Notes: generated from the letters alone by a model not told the origin. A stretch of DNA of 64,000 nt from Comamonas sp. KCTC 72670 (GCA_014656495.1 BNCN01000021.1:1-64000); one strand, 5' to 3'; shown: positions 47,169 through 56,008, counted from the first letter of the stretch. Numbers and translations: made by a program.

Positions 47169-48242
47169 TCAACCGAGTGCGCGCTCGACCATCCAGAACC
47201 CACCAGCCGCGAGGATTCCGCTGGACACCGCCCTCACCGTCCTCGTGTGCAAAGCCGGACGGCGTTGGAGCATGCGGAGGATGGGCAGCAGCACCGCCAC
47301 CACCACCGCCTGCCCCAGCTCCACCCCCACGTTGAAGCCCAGGAGCGCCGTGGCCACGGACTCGCCCAGGCCGTAGCCGGCCAGCACGCCCGCGAACCCG
47401 AAGCCGTGGATCAGTCCGAAGAGGAACGTGACCAGTCCCCGGTGCCGGTGCTCGCGAAGGATCAGGTTCTCCAACGCGACATAGATGATGGAGGCGGCGA
47501 TGGCGGCCTCCACCCAGCGGGCCCGGGCACCGTCCAGCATCACCCACCCCAGCGCGGCGGCCCCCAGGGTCAGCGAGTGCGCCACCGTGAAGGACGTCAC
47601 CAGCCACAGCACCCGCTTGAAGCTTCCGCCCACCAGGAGCACGGCCAACAGGAAGGCCAGGTGGTCCACGCCCTCGAAGATGTGGCGCATGCCCAGCCCC
47701 ACCCAACCGGCGAAGCGTCCGGCCAGCGACATGCGCTGGACCCCGTCGGGCAGGGCCACCTCCGGCCGTGAGACGTCCGCGAACACGGCGCCGGGCAGCT
47801 CCCCTTCCCTCACGCTGCCCAGGATCACCCGGTACTCCGGCGGCAGCCGCGCCAACAGGGCGAAGCGCTGGCGCAGCGGCCCCCGCGGACAGGTGAAGGT
47901 GGCGGACAGCTCCACGAAGGCCCGCCGCGGCGCGGCGGCATGCGAGCCGCGCGTGCAGGGCTGACCTCCCGCGCCCAGGGGCGCCGCGTCCCAGACCCGC
48001 GCGGCGATGGCCTCGAGCTGTCCGGCCAGCGCGTCCCGGGTGTTCAGCGCCGCGCCCGCGCCCTCGAGCGACAGGAGCCGGGCCAGGGCCTCCGGCGTCA
48101 GCGTCATCACCTCGCGCACCTCGGGTGACTCCGGCGTGGCGCGGTGTGCCTGGATATAAAGGATATCGGCGTCGTGCGCGGAGGCAGCGCCCGTGGCCAG
48201 CAGCAGCCACGCGAGCACGGTCCGGAGGGAGACACGCGTCAT
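47169..48242 (-). CDS. HupE/UreJ-like membrane protein with extracytoplasmic domain
   Basis: The 357-residue protein has a signal peptide (MTRVSLRTVLAWLLLATGAASA), an extracytoplasmic domain of about 150 residues with a C-x-C-type cysteine pair, and five or six membrane helices. The helical part starts G-M-R-H-I-F-E-G-V-D-H-L-A-F-L-L, the HupE/UreJ signature with histidine and acidic residues, and repeats the theme in FGLIHGFGFAGVL. HupE proteins transport nickel or cobalt; this long, signal-bearing subgroup is uncharacterised and is found without hydrogenase genes, as here. Confidence 0.8.
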   Translation of the reverse strand: MTRVSLRTVLAWLLLATGAASAHDADILYIQAHRATPESPEVREVMTLTPEALARLLSLEGAGAALNTRDALAGQLEAIAARVWDAAPLGAGGQPCTRGSHAAAPRRAFVELSATFTCPRGPLRQRFALLARLPPEYRVILGSVREGELPGAVFADVSRPEVALPDGVQRMSLAGRFAGWVGLGMRHIFEGVDHLAFLLAVLLVGGSFKRVLWLVTSFTVAHSLTLGAAALGWVMLDGARARWVEAAIAASIIYVALENLILREHRHRGLVTFLFGLIHGFGFAGVLAGYGLGESVATALLGFNVGVELGQAVVVAVLLPILRMLQRRPALHTRTVRAVSSGILAAGGFWMVERALG

Positions 48243-48289
48243 GTCCCCTCCAGCCTGCCGTCATGGCCCGCGCGCGTCCACCCCGCGAG

Positions 48290-48856
48290 TCACTCCGAGA
48301 CGAAACGCAGCTCCACCTGCTGGCGGCCGCTCATCGGATCATGCCGCGCGCCGCACGAGAAGCAGTGGAGCGCCTGATCCCACTCCCACAGCACCTTCAC
48401 CTCTTCGCCGCAGCAGAGCATGGGCAGCACGCGCAGCAGCTCGTCCGGTTCCGCGGCCATGGGCCCCGGCAGCGCCTCCGGCTCCACCGCGACGAAGGTG
48501 GGGCTCGGGTTGACGGCCAGCGTGCGCGCCACGTGGGCCAGTTGCTCGTAACGGACGTGGTCGGCCCAGCCGCGCGCCACCGACTCCAGGTGCGTCTGCT
48601 GCGCGGGGGTGAGGAAGGCGTCCGCCTCCGCGCGGTGGCCGCAGTACGGACAGCCCCAGACGGGAACGCCTTCCACGCACTCATGGGCGTTCTCGAAGGG
48701 ATAGAAGCCCTGCAGCTTGTGGAGCACCGCGCGGGCATCCATGGGCCCCGGCCGCGTCTTGAAGGGCCGCTGGCACTCCGGACACTCCCGCCGTGTGAAC
48801 CCGGCCGAGTCGCGCGGCAGGTCCACCCGGTTCATCTCCAGCGCCCCGCGCTTCAT
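48290..48856 (-). CDS. zinc-ribbon hypothetical protein
   Basis: The 188-residue protein contains three cysteine pairs spaced like zinc ribbons: R-E-C-P-E-C near residue 25, W-G-C-P-Y-C-G-H near 70, and C-C-G with H-C-F-S-C-G-A-R-H near 145 and 165. It has no signal peptide. It may bind nucleic acid or protein; the function is unknown. The ATG at 48856 overlaps the stop of the upstream 52-residue membrane protein (ATGA), so the two are translationally coupled. Confidence 0.75.
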   Translation of the reverse strand: MKRGALEMNRVDLPRDSAGFTRRECPECQRPFKTRPGPMDARAVLHKLQGFYPFENAHECVEGVPVWGCPYCGHRAEADAFLTPAQQTHLESVARGWADHVRYEQLAHVARTLAVNPSPTFVAVEPEALPGPMAAEPDELLRVLPMLCCGEEVKVLWEWDQALHCFSCGARHDPMSGRQQVELRFVSE

Positions 48857-49011
48857 GCGGAGGCCGCCCGGCGGCCGTGGGACACCACCGCCAAGAGGAG
48901 CGCCACCATCGCGAAGAGGAGCAGCAGGTGAACCCAGTACCCCTCGGTGGAGCCCGTCGTCAGCCCCAGCCCCCACAACACCAACAGGATGATTCCCATC
49001 GTCCAGTACAC
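48853..49011 (-). CDS. 52-residue membrane protein of the lmo0937 type
   Basis: This GTG-started ORF (GGAGG 6 bases upstream) encodes two hydrophobic segments, WTMGIILLVLWGLGL and WVHLLLLFAMVALLLAVV, separated by T-G-S-T-E-G-Y. It ends with a short basic tail. The pattern matches the tiny lmo0937-family membrane proteins, often stress-induced. It is coupled to the downstream zinc-ribbon gene by an ATGA overlap. Confidence 0.7.
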   Translation of the reverse strand: MYWTMGIILLVLWGLGLTTGSTEGYWVHLLLLFAMVALLLAVVSHGRRAASA

Positions 49012-49323
49012 GCCACACCTCCACGCACCACAACCTGGCGCGGGCAAACCTAGGAACAGGCACCCGAACGAGCAACCCGGTGCTTTTCACAGCCTCCCGT
49101 TGGGAACGGCACTTCTCCAGCCGGGCATTTTTTCAGGACGGCGGGTGAAACGAGGCCCCCCAACAAGGCCATTTTGGCGGCGCTCTTAAGGAGAGCTGCG
49201 CCATTGACGAGCCCTGGCACGCGGGCTGCTTAGGCGCTGCTCCGTCGGCAGGTCGGTGCATCCGCACCGGCCGCCGGGGCTCAAAGGGCGCGATCAGCAC
49301 GGCGGTCGCCGGGGAGGGGTGGG
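49012..49323. other. 312-bp divergent intergenic region
   Basis: It lies between the small membrane protein and the lytic transglycosylase. A sigma-54 promoter for the latter is at 49215-49230. For the minus strand, a weak TTGCTC/TAGGTT pair with a 17-bp spacer occurs at about 49041-49068. No gene is supported. Confidence 0.4.
49215..49230 (+). promoter_or_regulatory. sigma-54 (-24/-12) promoter
   Basis: TGGCACGCGGGCTGCT keeps the GG-N10-GC core and the TGGCACG -24 box. The -12 element is TGCT, one base from the consensus TTGCW. It is about 94 bp upstream of the transglycosylase ATG. Confidence 0.6.
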
Positions 49324-50058
49324 ATGAGGGGTTGGACGGTGGCGATGGCGGCGGGGTTCTTGGCGGGTACGGCGGCGCTGGCGTTTCCGGTGCAGGTGCC
49401 CGAGGGCCCGCAGGGAGAAGGGCCCGAGGTGACGATGCTTCGCGCCCAGTTGGCGGAGCGCGACGCGGAGCTGAAGGCCACCCTGGCCAAGCTGCAGATG
49501 TACGAGGATGAGACGCACTACGCCCAGGCCGAGGCGCTGGGCATCACCGAGATGGTGAAGGCCTCGGGCCTGCCCGCCCGTCAGCAGCGCCGGCTGGCCG
49601 TGGCCATCGTCCGCGAGGCGGCCCGGAACAACATCGACCCGCTGCTCGTGGTGGCCGTCATCCGCTGCGAGAGCTCCTTCAACAACTACGCGGTCTCCCA
49701 CGTGGGGGCCATGGGCCTGATGCAGGTGATGCCGGACACGGGCACCTGGCTGGCGGACAAGGCTGGCATGCGCCTGGGCCGCAGCAGCAACCTCTTCGAC
49801 TCGGAGACGAACGTGGAGCTGGGCACCGCGTACCTCGCGGACCTGATCCAGCGCTTCGGGACGGTGGAGAAGGCCCTGGTCGCCTACAACGCCGGCCCCG
49901 GCCTGGCCCGCCGCATCCTGGCCAAGAAGGAGGCCCGGACGAAGTTCATGGCCGGCTACCCCGCCAAGGTCGTGAAGGAGTTCCGCAAGCTGAAGACGGA
50001 GCAGGAGAAGGCCATCACGCAGCGTGAAGCCCAGAAGGCCAGCGGCCAGAAGAGCTGA
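49324..50058 (+). CDS. periplasmic lytic transglycosylase (SLT domain)
   Basis: The 244-residue enzyme has an N-terminal signal or anchor and a short coiled coil at about residues 38-65. A C-terminal SLT domain cleaves peptidoglycan glycan strands to anhydromuramoyl products. The catalytic glutamate is E116 in R-C-E-S-S-F, and GAMGLMQVMP and A-Y-N-A-G-P are the other family motifs. A sigma-54 promoter precedes it, suggesting control by an enhancer-binding protein. It stands apart from cell-division genes and could serve wall remodelling in development. Confidence 0.9.
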   Translation: MRGWTVAMAAGFLAGTAALAFPVQVPEGPQGEGPEVTMLRAQLAERDAELKATLAKLQMYEDETHYAQAEALGITEMVKASGLPARQQRRLAVAIVREAARNNIDPLLVVAVIRCESSFNNYAVSHVGAMGLMQVMPDTGTWLADKAGMRLGRSSNLFDSETNVELGTAYLADLIQRFGTVEKALVAYNAGPGLARRILAKKEARTKFMAGYPAKVVKEFRKLKTEQEKAITQREAQKASGQKS

Positions 50059-50242
50059 GCGCTTCGCAACACGCCTTCCGACCGTTGCCTGACAGTCGCG
50101 AGAAAGTTGCCTCAGGGGGGTAACGAAACCCGCGGCCCATGTGCACTGTGCGCCGGGCGGGAGCGCTCCACGGGTCCTCCGTGGAAGGACTGGCACCCCA
50201 CCAGTCCGCCACAGGCTCCGCGCCAACTTGGAGAAGACAGCA

Positions 50243-50566
50243 ATGGCCGGGCTACAGATCCACCGTGAAGAGTCCGCGGGTTCCGTGACGCTGCGACTGG
50301 AAGGCACGCTGGATGGCAAGACGGCGGAGGAGGTCCAGACGTCGCTGAGCACCCTGAGTGACTGCGAGGTCGTCCTGGACTTCGCCCACCTGAAGGAGTT
50401 CAAGGACAGCGCGGTGGGCGTCCTGACCCAGGGGCTGGTCGAGCGGACCGTGCAGCTGCGCGGCCTTGCCACCCACCACGAGCGGATGTTCCGTTACTTC
50501 GGTGTGCGCACAGGGACGCCGCAGCGCCCCGCGTACTACACGCCCGAAGACATCTTCCTGGCCTAG
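50243..50566 (+). CDS. STAS-domain protein
   Basis: The 107-residue protein is a single STAS (anti-anti-sigma-like) domain. It has the typical strand-helix start (AGSVTLRLEGTLDGKTAEEV) and the central VVLDFAHLKEFKDSAVGVL, where the phosphorylatable serine S-A-V-G is in its usual place. Such proteins switch partners with anti-sigma kinases. No kinase or sigma gene is adjacent except the sigma factor 4.5 kb downstream. The ATG at 50243 is preferred over a long upstream extension. Confidence 0.85.
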   Translation: MAGLQIHREESAGSVTLRLEGTLDGKTAEEVQTSLSTLSDCEVVLDFAHLKEFKDSAVGVLTQGLVERTVQLRGLATHHERMFRYFGVRTGTPQRPAYYTPEDIFLA

Positions 50567-50658
50567 GCGCTCCGCCGACCCAGGAGGGAGCGTCCGAGCC
50601 CACCCGCCCGGACGCGAAGCATGTTGGCGGACGAGGGAGTGGGCTACAGTGGCGGCAG

Positions 50659-51639
50659 ATGAACCAGCCCGCCCGCGCCCTCTCCCCGGTGCCCTCCCCC
50701 GCTAACGCGCGCTCGGCGATGGAACGCATCGCCACGGAATTGGGCCGCGCGGTGCAGGGAAAGCCCACCCAGCTCCAGCTCGTCGTGACGTCCCTCGTGG
50801 CCGGCGGCCACGTGCTGCTCGAGGACGTCCCGGGCGTGGGCAAGACGACGCTCGCGGAGGCGCTGGCCAAGGCCTGCGGCCTGAGCTTCGCCCGCATCCA
50901 GTTCACCGCGGACCTGATGCCCTCCGACGTGCTCGGGGCCCAGGTCTTCCACGCCCAGACGGCCACCTTCCAGTTCCGCCCCGGTCCTCTCTTCCGTCAG
51001 CTGGTGCTCGCGGATGAGCTGAACCGCGCCCCGCCGCGCACCCAGTCCGCGCTGCTGGAGGCCATGGCCCAGGGACAGGTGTCCCTGGATGGCGCCACGC
51101 ATGCCCTGCCCGGCCCCTTCTCGGTGGTGGCCACGCAGAACCCGGTGGACTTCTCCGGCACCTACCCGCTGCCCGACTCGCAGCTGGACCGCTTCATGGT
51201 GCGCATGTCGCTGGGCCACCCGACGCCGGAGGTGGAGGCCGGGCTGCTCGTCACCCGCGACGGCACCCCGCCCCTGGACGCGGTGGCCACCGTCTCCGGC
51301 CCCGAGGAGCTGGCCTCGCTGCGCGCGTACGCCGCGGCGCTGCGGCTGGACGCCTCGGTGGCGGACTACGTGGTGCGGCTGGCCACGGCCACGCGCTCGC
51401 ATGGGGACCTGGACCGCGGCGCGTCCACCCGCGCGGTGCTGGCCCTGGGCGCCGCCGCGCGCGCCAACGCCCTGTGGGAGGCGCGGGACTTCGTCACCCC
51501 GGGCGATGTCCGCGCGGTGCTCGTGCCCTGCTGGTCCCACCGCGTCCTGCTCCGCAGCGCCGTGCAGGGCGTGTCCGCCCGTGACGAGGCGGCGCACCTG
51601 CTGGAGGAGATTGCCCGAAAGGTCCCGGCGCCCCGGTGA
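50659..51639 (+). CDS. MoxR-family AAA+ ATPase
   Basis: The 326-residue ATPase has Walker A E-D-V-P-G-V-G-K-T-T, Walker B L-A-D-E-L-N-R-A-P-P and the MoxR sensor region FSVVATQNPVDFSGTYPLPDSQLDRF. MoxR proteins act as chaperones for metal- or folding-dependent partners encoded beside them. It begins a three-gene operon: its stop overlaps the next start (GTGA), and the DUF58 and transglutaminase genes follow. Confidence 0.93.
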   Translation: MNQPARALSPVPSPANARSAMERIATELGRAVQGKPTQLQLVVTSLVAGGHVLLEDVPGVGKTTLAEALAKACGLSFARIQFTADLMPSDVLGAQVFHAQTATFQFRPGPLFRQLVLADELNRAPPRTQSALLEAMAQGQVSLDGATHALPGPFSVVATQNPVDFSGTYPLPDSQLDRFMVRMSLGHPTPEVEAGLLVTRDGTPPLDAVATVSGPEELASLRAYAAALRLDASVADYVVRLATATRSHGDLDRGASTRAVLALGAAARANALWEARDFVTPGDVRAVLVPCWSHRVLLRSAVQGVSARDEAAHLLEEIARKVPAPR

Positions 51640-52607
51640 AGGCCCGGCGGCGCACCACCTGGTGGGCCCGGGTTCGCTCGCGGCTCCGCCCCCCGCGCAC
51701 CCTCAAGGTGACGCGCATCGGACGCACCTACCTGGTGGTGACATTCGGCGTGGGCCTGGGCGCCCTCAACACCGGCAACAACCTCCTCTACCTGCTGCTC
51801 GGCCTGCTGCTGAGCATGGTGGTGGTGTCGGGCGTCCTGTCCGAACGCTGCCTGCGCGACCTGTCCGTGCGGCGCGTGGGCGCCGAGGCCGCCTTCGCCC
51901 AGGAGCCCTTCGCCTTCCGCTGGGCCATCACCCGGCACCACGGGCATGCCTTCGCGCTCACGCTGGAGGAGGCGGACTCGCCCCTGACGGGCGTGGGCGG
52001 CGTGGGCTACCTCCCGGCGGGCGTGGACCACGTGGTGAGGGCCAACCTCACCGCGCCCCGGCGGGGGCCGCTGGACCTCACCGGCGTGCGCGTCACCACC
52101 ACGTGGCCCCTGGGCCTGTTCGCCAAGACGCGGACCTTTCCCCTGGAGACCACGCTGCTCATCTACCCGCGGCGGACCTACGCCTGCCAGGACCCGGGCG
52201 CGCCGGAGCAAGGCCCCGTGGGCGACGCGGGCAACCCCCGCCGCAATGACGGCAACGGCGACGTGGTGGGCCTCCGCGAGCTGGCGCAGGGCGAGGACGC
52301 GCGCCGCATCCACTGGCGCAAGAGCGCCTCCGCCGGGAAGCTGCTGCGCGTGGAGCGGGAACACGAGGAGCGGCGCACCTTCGTGCTGACGGTGGCGGCC
52401 GGCCTGGACGCGCAGGCGCTGGAGCGCCGCTGCGAGGAAGTGGCGGCCCTGGCCCACCGGCTCATCGAAGAGGGGCACGAGGTGGGGCTCGACACGCCCG
52501 AGGAGCGCATCCGTCCCTCGGCGGGCGCCGCGCAGGAGCGCCGCCTGCTGCGGGCGCTCGCGTGGCTGGGCCATGAGCGCCCACACGGAGACGAGGAGGC
52601 GGCATGA
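51636..52607 (+). CDS. DUF58 protein
   Basis: The 323-residue protein has two adjacent hydrophobic segments near residues 28-65 (LVVTFGVGLGALNTGNNLLYL) and the DUF58 signature V-G-L-R-E-L-A-Q-G-E-D-A-R-R-I-H-W-R-K-S-A. Its usual context is exactly this MoxR-DUF58-transglutaminase order. The function is not established and is thought to be in complex assembly at the membrane. The start is a GTG overlapping the moxR-like stop. Confidence 0.9.
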   Translation: MKARRRTTWWARVRSRLRPPRTLKVTRIGRTYLVVTFGVGLGALNTGNNLLYLLLGLLLSMVVVSGVLSERCLRDLSVRRVGAEAAFAQEPFAFRWAITRHHGHAFALTLEEADSPLTGVGGVGYLPAGVDHVVRANLTAPRRGPLDLTGVRVTTTWPLGLFAKTRTFPLETTLLIYPRRTYACQDPGAPEQGPVGDAGNPRRNDGNGDVVGLRELAQGEDARRIHWRKSASAGKLLRVEREHEERRTFVLTVAAGLDAQALERRCEEVAALAHRLIEEGHEVGLDTPEERIRPSAGAAQERRLLRALAWLGHERPHGDEEAA

Positions 52608-54661
52608 GGAAGGGCACGCGGCTGCGGCTGGTGCTGCGGGACCTGGGCTCCGGGTTCGCCTTCGCCTCCATGGCGGTGTCCGGCCAGCTCCCCGTCTGGT
52701 CCCTGGCCCTCTATGGACTGGCGTTGGTGCTCGCACTGATGGGCAAGCGCCCGTTCGCCCACCGGGTGAAGCTCACCGCGCTGCTCCTGCTGGCCGTCGC
52801 CGTGACGCTGGGCACCAACGTGCTCGCGGGCTCGCTCAACCTGGTGGTGGCGGCCTGCGCCTTCGCTGGCCTCATCTCCGCGCAGCGGGTGCTGTCCACG
52901 CCCGACGCGGCCACCGACGGGCAGGTCCACCTGTCCGGCCTGTTGATGGTCGCGGGCGGCGCGGCGCTCTCCGGCGAGCTCATCTACGGCCTCTTCCTCA
53001 TCCTCTTCGGCGTGATGGCCAGCATCGCCCTGGCGCTGGGCGTGGTGGAGGCCGCCGTCCCGGAAGGCGAGCCGGTGCCGGTGCGCTCGGTGATGGGGCC
53101 CCTGGCCCGGGGCGTGACGTTCGCCGTGCTGGGCGCGGTGGCCTTCTTCATCTTCTTCCCCCGCCTCAACTGGAACATGATTGGCCCCACGGCCTCGCCC
53201 GGGCTGGGCGTGGCCACCGCGGGGTTCTCCAACAGCGTCCGGCTGGGCGGCTCGGGGACCATCAAGGACAACCCTCGCATCGTCCTGCGGGCCACCCTGT
53301 CTCCCGACCCGGAGAGGGACTCGCTCAACGCGTACTGGGTGGGCCGCACCTACGACGTCTTCGACGGCCAGGAGTGGTCCAACGCGCGACAGGCCTCCGG
53401 CCCCTTCGAGTTCATGACGACGCTGCGTCCGGGCCGGGACAACCTGGTCCACCAGCGGATGGAGCTGATGCCCGCCTATGGGGCCCGCACCCTGGTGGCC
53501 CTGGAGACGCCGTCCCGGCTGGGCAACGCGTTCATCAACACCCAGCGCGGCTCCCGGCGAACCCACATCTCCGAGCAGGGTGGCGGCGAGGTGCGCTTCC
53601 GGGACACCGGCATCTCCTACACGTATGAGGCGTACAGCCTCCCTCCCGGCAGCACGGGAGACGAGGTCCGGGACCTCCCCCCCGAGGAGCAGGACGCGCT
53701 GCTGGCGATCCCCGACGGGCTGGATGTCCGCGTGGCGCAGACGGCCGCGCGCGTCCTGAACGGTGAACGCGAGCCCCTGGCCGCCGCGCAGAAGCTGTCC
53801 GCGTGGCTGCAACGCGAATACAAATACACGCTGGAGCTGGGCGGTGACGTGGCGGACCCGGTGGCGGACTTCCTCTTCCAGCGCAAGGAGGGCCACTGCG
53901 AGCACTTCGCCACCGCGCTCACGCTGATGCTGCGCACCCAGGGGATGCGCGCGCGGCTGGCCACCGGCTTCTTCGGTGGAGAGCGCGTGACGGGAGGCTA
54001 TGTGATTCGCGCGGGCGACGCGCACGCCTGGACGCACGTGTTCGTCCCCGGGCAGGGCTTCGTCACCGTGGACGCGACGCCGCCCTCGCACCGCGCGAGC
54101 CAGTCCTCGCGGGTCCTGGAGCAGCTCGTGTCGCTCTATGAGGCGGTGGAGTCTCAATGGCGCAACGCCGTCCTCGAGTACAACTTTCGCGATCAGATGG
54201 ACGCCGTGCGCACGGTGTTCCCCAGGCAACGGCACAAGGCCAAGGGCGATGAGGCCCCCAGCCGCACGCCCCCTCCCCGAGCGTGGGGCGCCGCGCTGCT
54301 GGCCGCCGTCGCCGCGTATGCGCTCTGGCGAACGCTGTCGCGGTACCTGGCGCGCGAGCGCCCCCTGGAGGCCACGCGCTTCGCGGATGCCGTGGAGTCA
54401 ATGCTCGCCTCCGCCCGCGTGGCGCGCGCGGACGGAGAGACGCTGGAGGCGCTGGACGCCCGGTTGGGGAAGGAAGGGCATCCGCTCGCTTCCGCGCTCG
54501 CCCCTGTCACCCGCCGCTACCTCGAGGCCCGCTTCGGAGGCCGGCCCCTGCGGCAAGGCGAGGCACAGCAGCTGCTGTCGACATTGAGAAATGCAGTCGC
54601 CATGGAGGCGCAGCGCCTCGCCAGGGAGGGCACGCGTCCGCCCCGGGCCCGCGCCTCCTGA
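52604..54661 (+). CDS. membrane transglutaminase-like protein (DUF3488/transglutaminase)
   Basis: The 685-residue protein has about six N-terminal membrane helices (residues 15-190). An extracytoplasmic region with a transglutaminase domain follows. Its triad is the cysteine in G-H-C-E-H-F, the histidine in D-A-H-A-W-T and the aspartate in T-V-D-A-T. A further membrane helix lies near residue 570, with a helical cytoplasmic tail. It completes the operon with MoxR and DUF58; translation is coupled by ATGA overlap. Such proteins may crosslink or cleave peptides at the cell surface. Confidence 0.9.
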   Translation: MRKGTRLRLVLRDLGSGFAFASMAVSGQLPVWSLALYGLALVLALMGKRPFAHRVKLTALLLLAVAVTLGTNVLAGSLNLVVAACAFAGLISAQRVLSTPDAATDGQVHLSGLLMVAGGAALSGELIYGLFLILFGVMASIALALGVVEAAVPEGEPVPVRSVMGPLARGVTFAVLGAVAFFIFFPRLNWNMIGPTASPGLGVATAGFSNSVRLGGSGTIKDNPRIVLRATLSPDPERDSLNAYWVGRTYDVFDGQEWSNARQASGPFEFMTTLRPGRDNLVHQRMELMPAYGARTLVALETPSRLGNAFINTQRGSRRTHISEQGGGEVRFRDTGISYTYEAYSLPPGSTGDEVRDLPPEEQDALLAIPDGLDVRVAQTAARVLNGEREPLAAAQKLSAWLQREYKYTLELGGDVADPVADFLFQRKEGHCEHFATALTLMLRTQGMRARLATGFFGGERVTGGYVIRAGDAHAWTHVFVPGQGFVTVDATPPSHRASQSSRVLEQLVSLYEAVESQWRNAVLEYNFRDQMDAVRTVFPRQRHKAKGDEAPSRTPPPRAWGAALLAAVAAYALWRTLSRYLARERPLEATRFADAVESMLASARVARADGETLEALDARLGKEGHPLASALAPVTRRYLEARFGGRPLRQGEAQQLLSTLRNAVAMEAQRLAREGTRPPRARAS

Positions 54662-54883
54662 ATACCTGACGTGCCCACGAGCGCCTGATGGGCCGCCTGC
54701 CTTGCGCGCGGTCCGGCGGCCGTCGTGTGTCATCCGCGCGAGGCGGCGTTACGCCTTTCCCGGCGGGTTGGCCACGTCACGGGACGTGCGCCGTTTCCGA
54801 GTGCTGGCGCCCCAGGAGGACCGAATGCCAACAGTTCTGAATCTCCTACAGCTAGCGCATCCGGCGATTCATGCCGGTCCAAC

Positions 54884-54909
54884 GTAACGGTTACAGGATT
54901 GCAGTCCTG
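54884..54909. promoter_or_regulatory. tandem palindromes, candidate activator binding sites
   Basis: GTAACGGTTAC (54884-54894) is a perfect palindrome. It abuts CAGGA-N6-TCCTG (54894-54909). They lie about 60-90 bp upstream of the sigma-54 promoter, where enhancer-binding proteins normally bind. Confidence 0.45.
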
Positions 54910-54970
54910 AGCCCCTGACGGATGTGCGCCAACCCCTCGCAGACATTGGGAATGGCCCTCCAGGGCAGAT

Positions 54971-54986
54971 TGGCACTTCCGTTGCT
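54971..54986 (+). promoter_or_regulatory. sigma-54 (-24/-12) promoter of the sigma factor gene
   Basis: TGGCACTTCCGTTGCT matches the sigma-54 consensus, with TGGCAC at -24, GG-N10-GC spacing and TTGCT at -12. It is about 80 bp upstream of the start codon. Confidence 0.75.
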
Positions 54987-55066
54987 CATGCTCCGTTCGT
55001 CACGTCGTCAGACGAACCCATCCTTTTTCGGCCTCCCCGCGAGGCCCACCGTCGGAGAAACCATCC

Positions 55067-55954
55067 ATGCAGGCTTCCACCGAGCAGTCGTCCAACTCCG
55101 GCTCCCTGGCGATGTACCTCTCGGAGATCAATCACTACTCCCTCCTCAAGGTGGAGGAGGAGCAGGAGCTGGCGCGCCGCTTCCTCAAGGGTGACCTGGC
55201 GGCCGGCCACCGCATGGTGACCGCCAACCTGCGCTTCGTGGTGAAGGTCGCCTACGAGTACCGCTCCTACGGCATCAAGATGTCGGACCTCATCCAGGAG
55301 GGGAACATCGGCCTGATGAAGGCCGTGCAGAAGTTCGACCCGGACAAGGGCATCCGCCTCATCTCCTACGCGGTGTGGTGGATTCGCGCGTACATCCAGA
55401 ACTACATCCTCAAGAGCTGGTCGCTGGTGAAGCTGGGGACCACCCAGGCGCAGCGGAAGCTGTTCTTCAGCCTGGCCCGCACGCGCCGTGAGCTGGAGAA
55501 GTTCGGCAGCGGCGAGGCCGCGGTGAACGTGGATGACATCGCCCGCCGGCTCCACGTGAAGCCGGGCGAGGTCCGGGAGATGGAGCAGCGCATGGGCGGC
55601 CGAGACTTGTCGCTCGACGCGCCCATGGGTGAGGACGGCGGCAACAGCCACGTGGACTTCGTGGTGAGCGGCGCAGCCTCCCAGGACGACGAGTTCGCGG
55701 ACAAGGAGGAGGCGGGCCTCATCAACGCCCGCGTGCGCACCGCGCTGATGCGGTTGGACCCGCGCGAGCGCTTCATCATCGAGCAGCGCGTCATGAACGA
55801 GCGCCCCATGACGCTCAAGGAGCTGGGCGAGCACTTCGGCTTCTCGCGCGAGCGCGCCCGCCAGTTGGAGATTCGCGCCAAGGACAAGCTCAAGTCCGAG
55901 CTGGCCGCGCTGATGGCCGAGGTGGACCCCGAGGCCGCCGCCGTCTCGCAGTAA
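55067..55954 (+). CDS. RpoH-like RNA polymerase sigma factor, developmental SigB/SigC type
   Basis: This 295-residue sigma-70-family factor contains region 2 (ANLRFVVKVAYEYRSYGIKMSDLIQEG, and the core-binding I-R-L-I-S-Y-A-V-W-W-I-R), a short region 3, and region 4 ending F-G-F-S-R-E-R-A-R-Q-L-E. It lacks region 1.1, as RpoH-type factors do. Myxobacteria carry several such factors (SigB, SigC, SigE) that act in development. The length equals that I recall for SigC, but the neighbourhood may fit sigB, so no symbol is given. It has a sigma-54 promoter, which makes it part of a sigma cascade, and two terminators follow. Confidence 0.92.
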   Translation: MQASTEQSSNSGSLAMYLSEINHYSLLKVEEEQELARRFLKGDLAAGHRMVTANLRFVVKVAYEYRSYGIKMSDLIQEGNIGLMKAVQKFDPDKGIRLISYAVWWIRAYIQNYILKSWSLVKLGTTQAQRKLFFSLARTRRELEKFGSGEAAVNVDDIARRLHVKPGEVREMEQRMGGRDLSLDAPMGEDGGNSHVDFVVSGAASQDDEFADKEEAGLINARVRTALMRLDPRERFIIEQRVMNERPMTLKELGEHFGFSRERARQLEIRAKDKLKSELAALMAEVDPEAAAVSQ

Positions 55955-55962
55955 GCGGGCAA

Positions 55963-55995
55963 AGCCCCGACGGGCGGCCCTGGCAATCCGGGGCT
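55963..55995 (+). terminator. first hairpin after the sigma factor gene
   Basis: AGCCCCG (55963-55969) pairs with CGGGGCT (55989-55995) over a 19-base loop. It has no U-run but stands directly after the stop codon. Confidence 0.45.
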
Positions 55996-56008
55996 GCCCC
56001 ACCTTCGA

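Larger units (their letters stand above)
54662..55066 (+). other. 405-bp regulatory region upstream of the sigma factor gene
   Basis: The gap holds a sigma-54 promoter at 54971-54986 and two adjacent palindromes at 54884-54909. No gene is supported; the open stretches here lack coding bias. The transglutaminase operon has no obvious intrinsic terminator at the start of the gap. Confidence 0.5.

Noticed and set aside
50193..50210. TGGCACCCCACCAGTC upstream of the STAS gene as a sigma-54 promoter
   Set aside because: The -12 position lacks GC and TTGC, so the core spacing rule fails.
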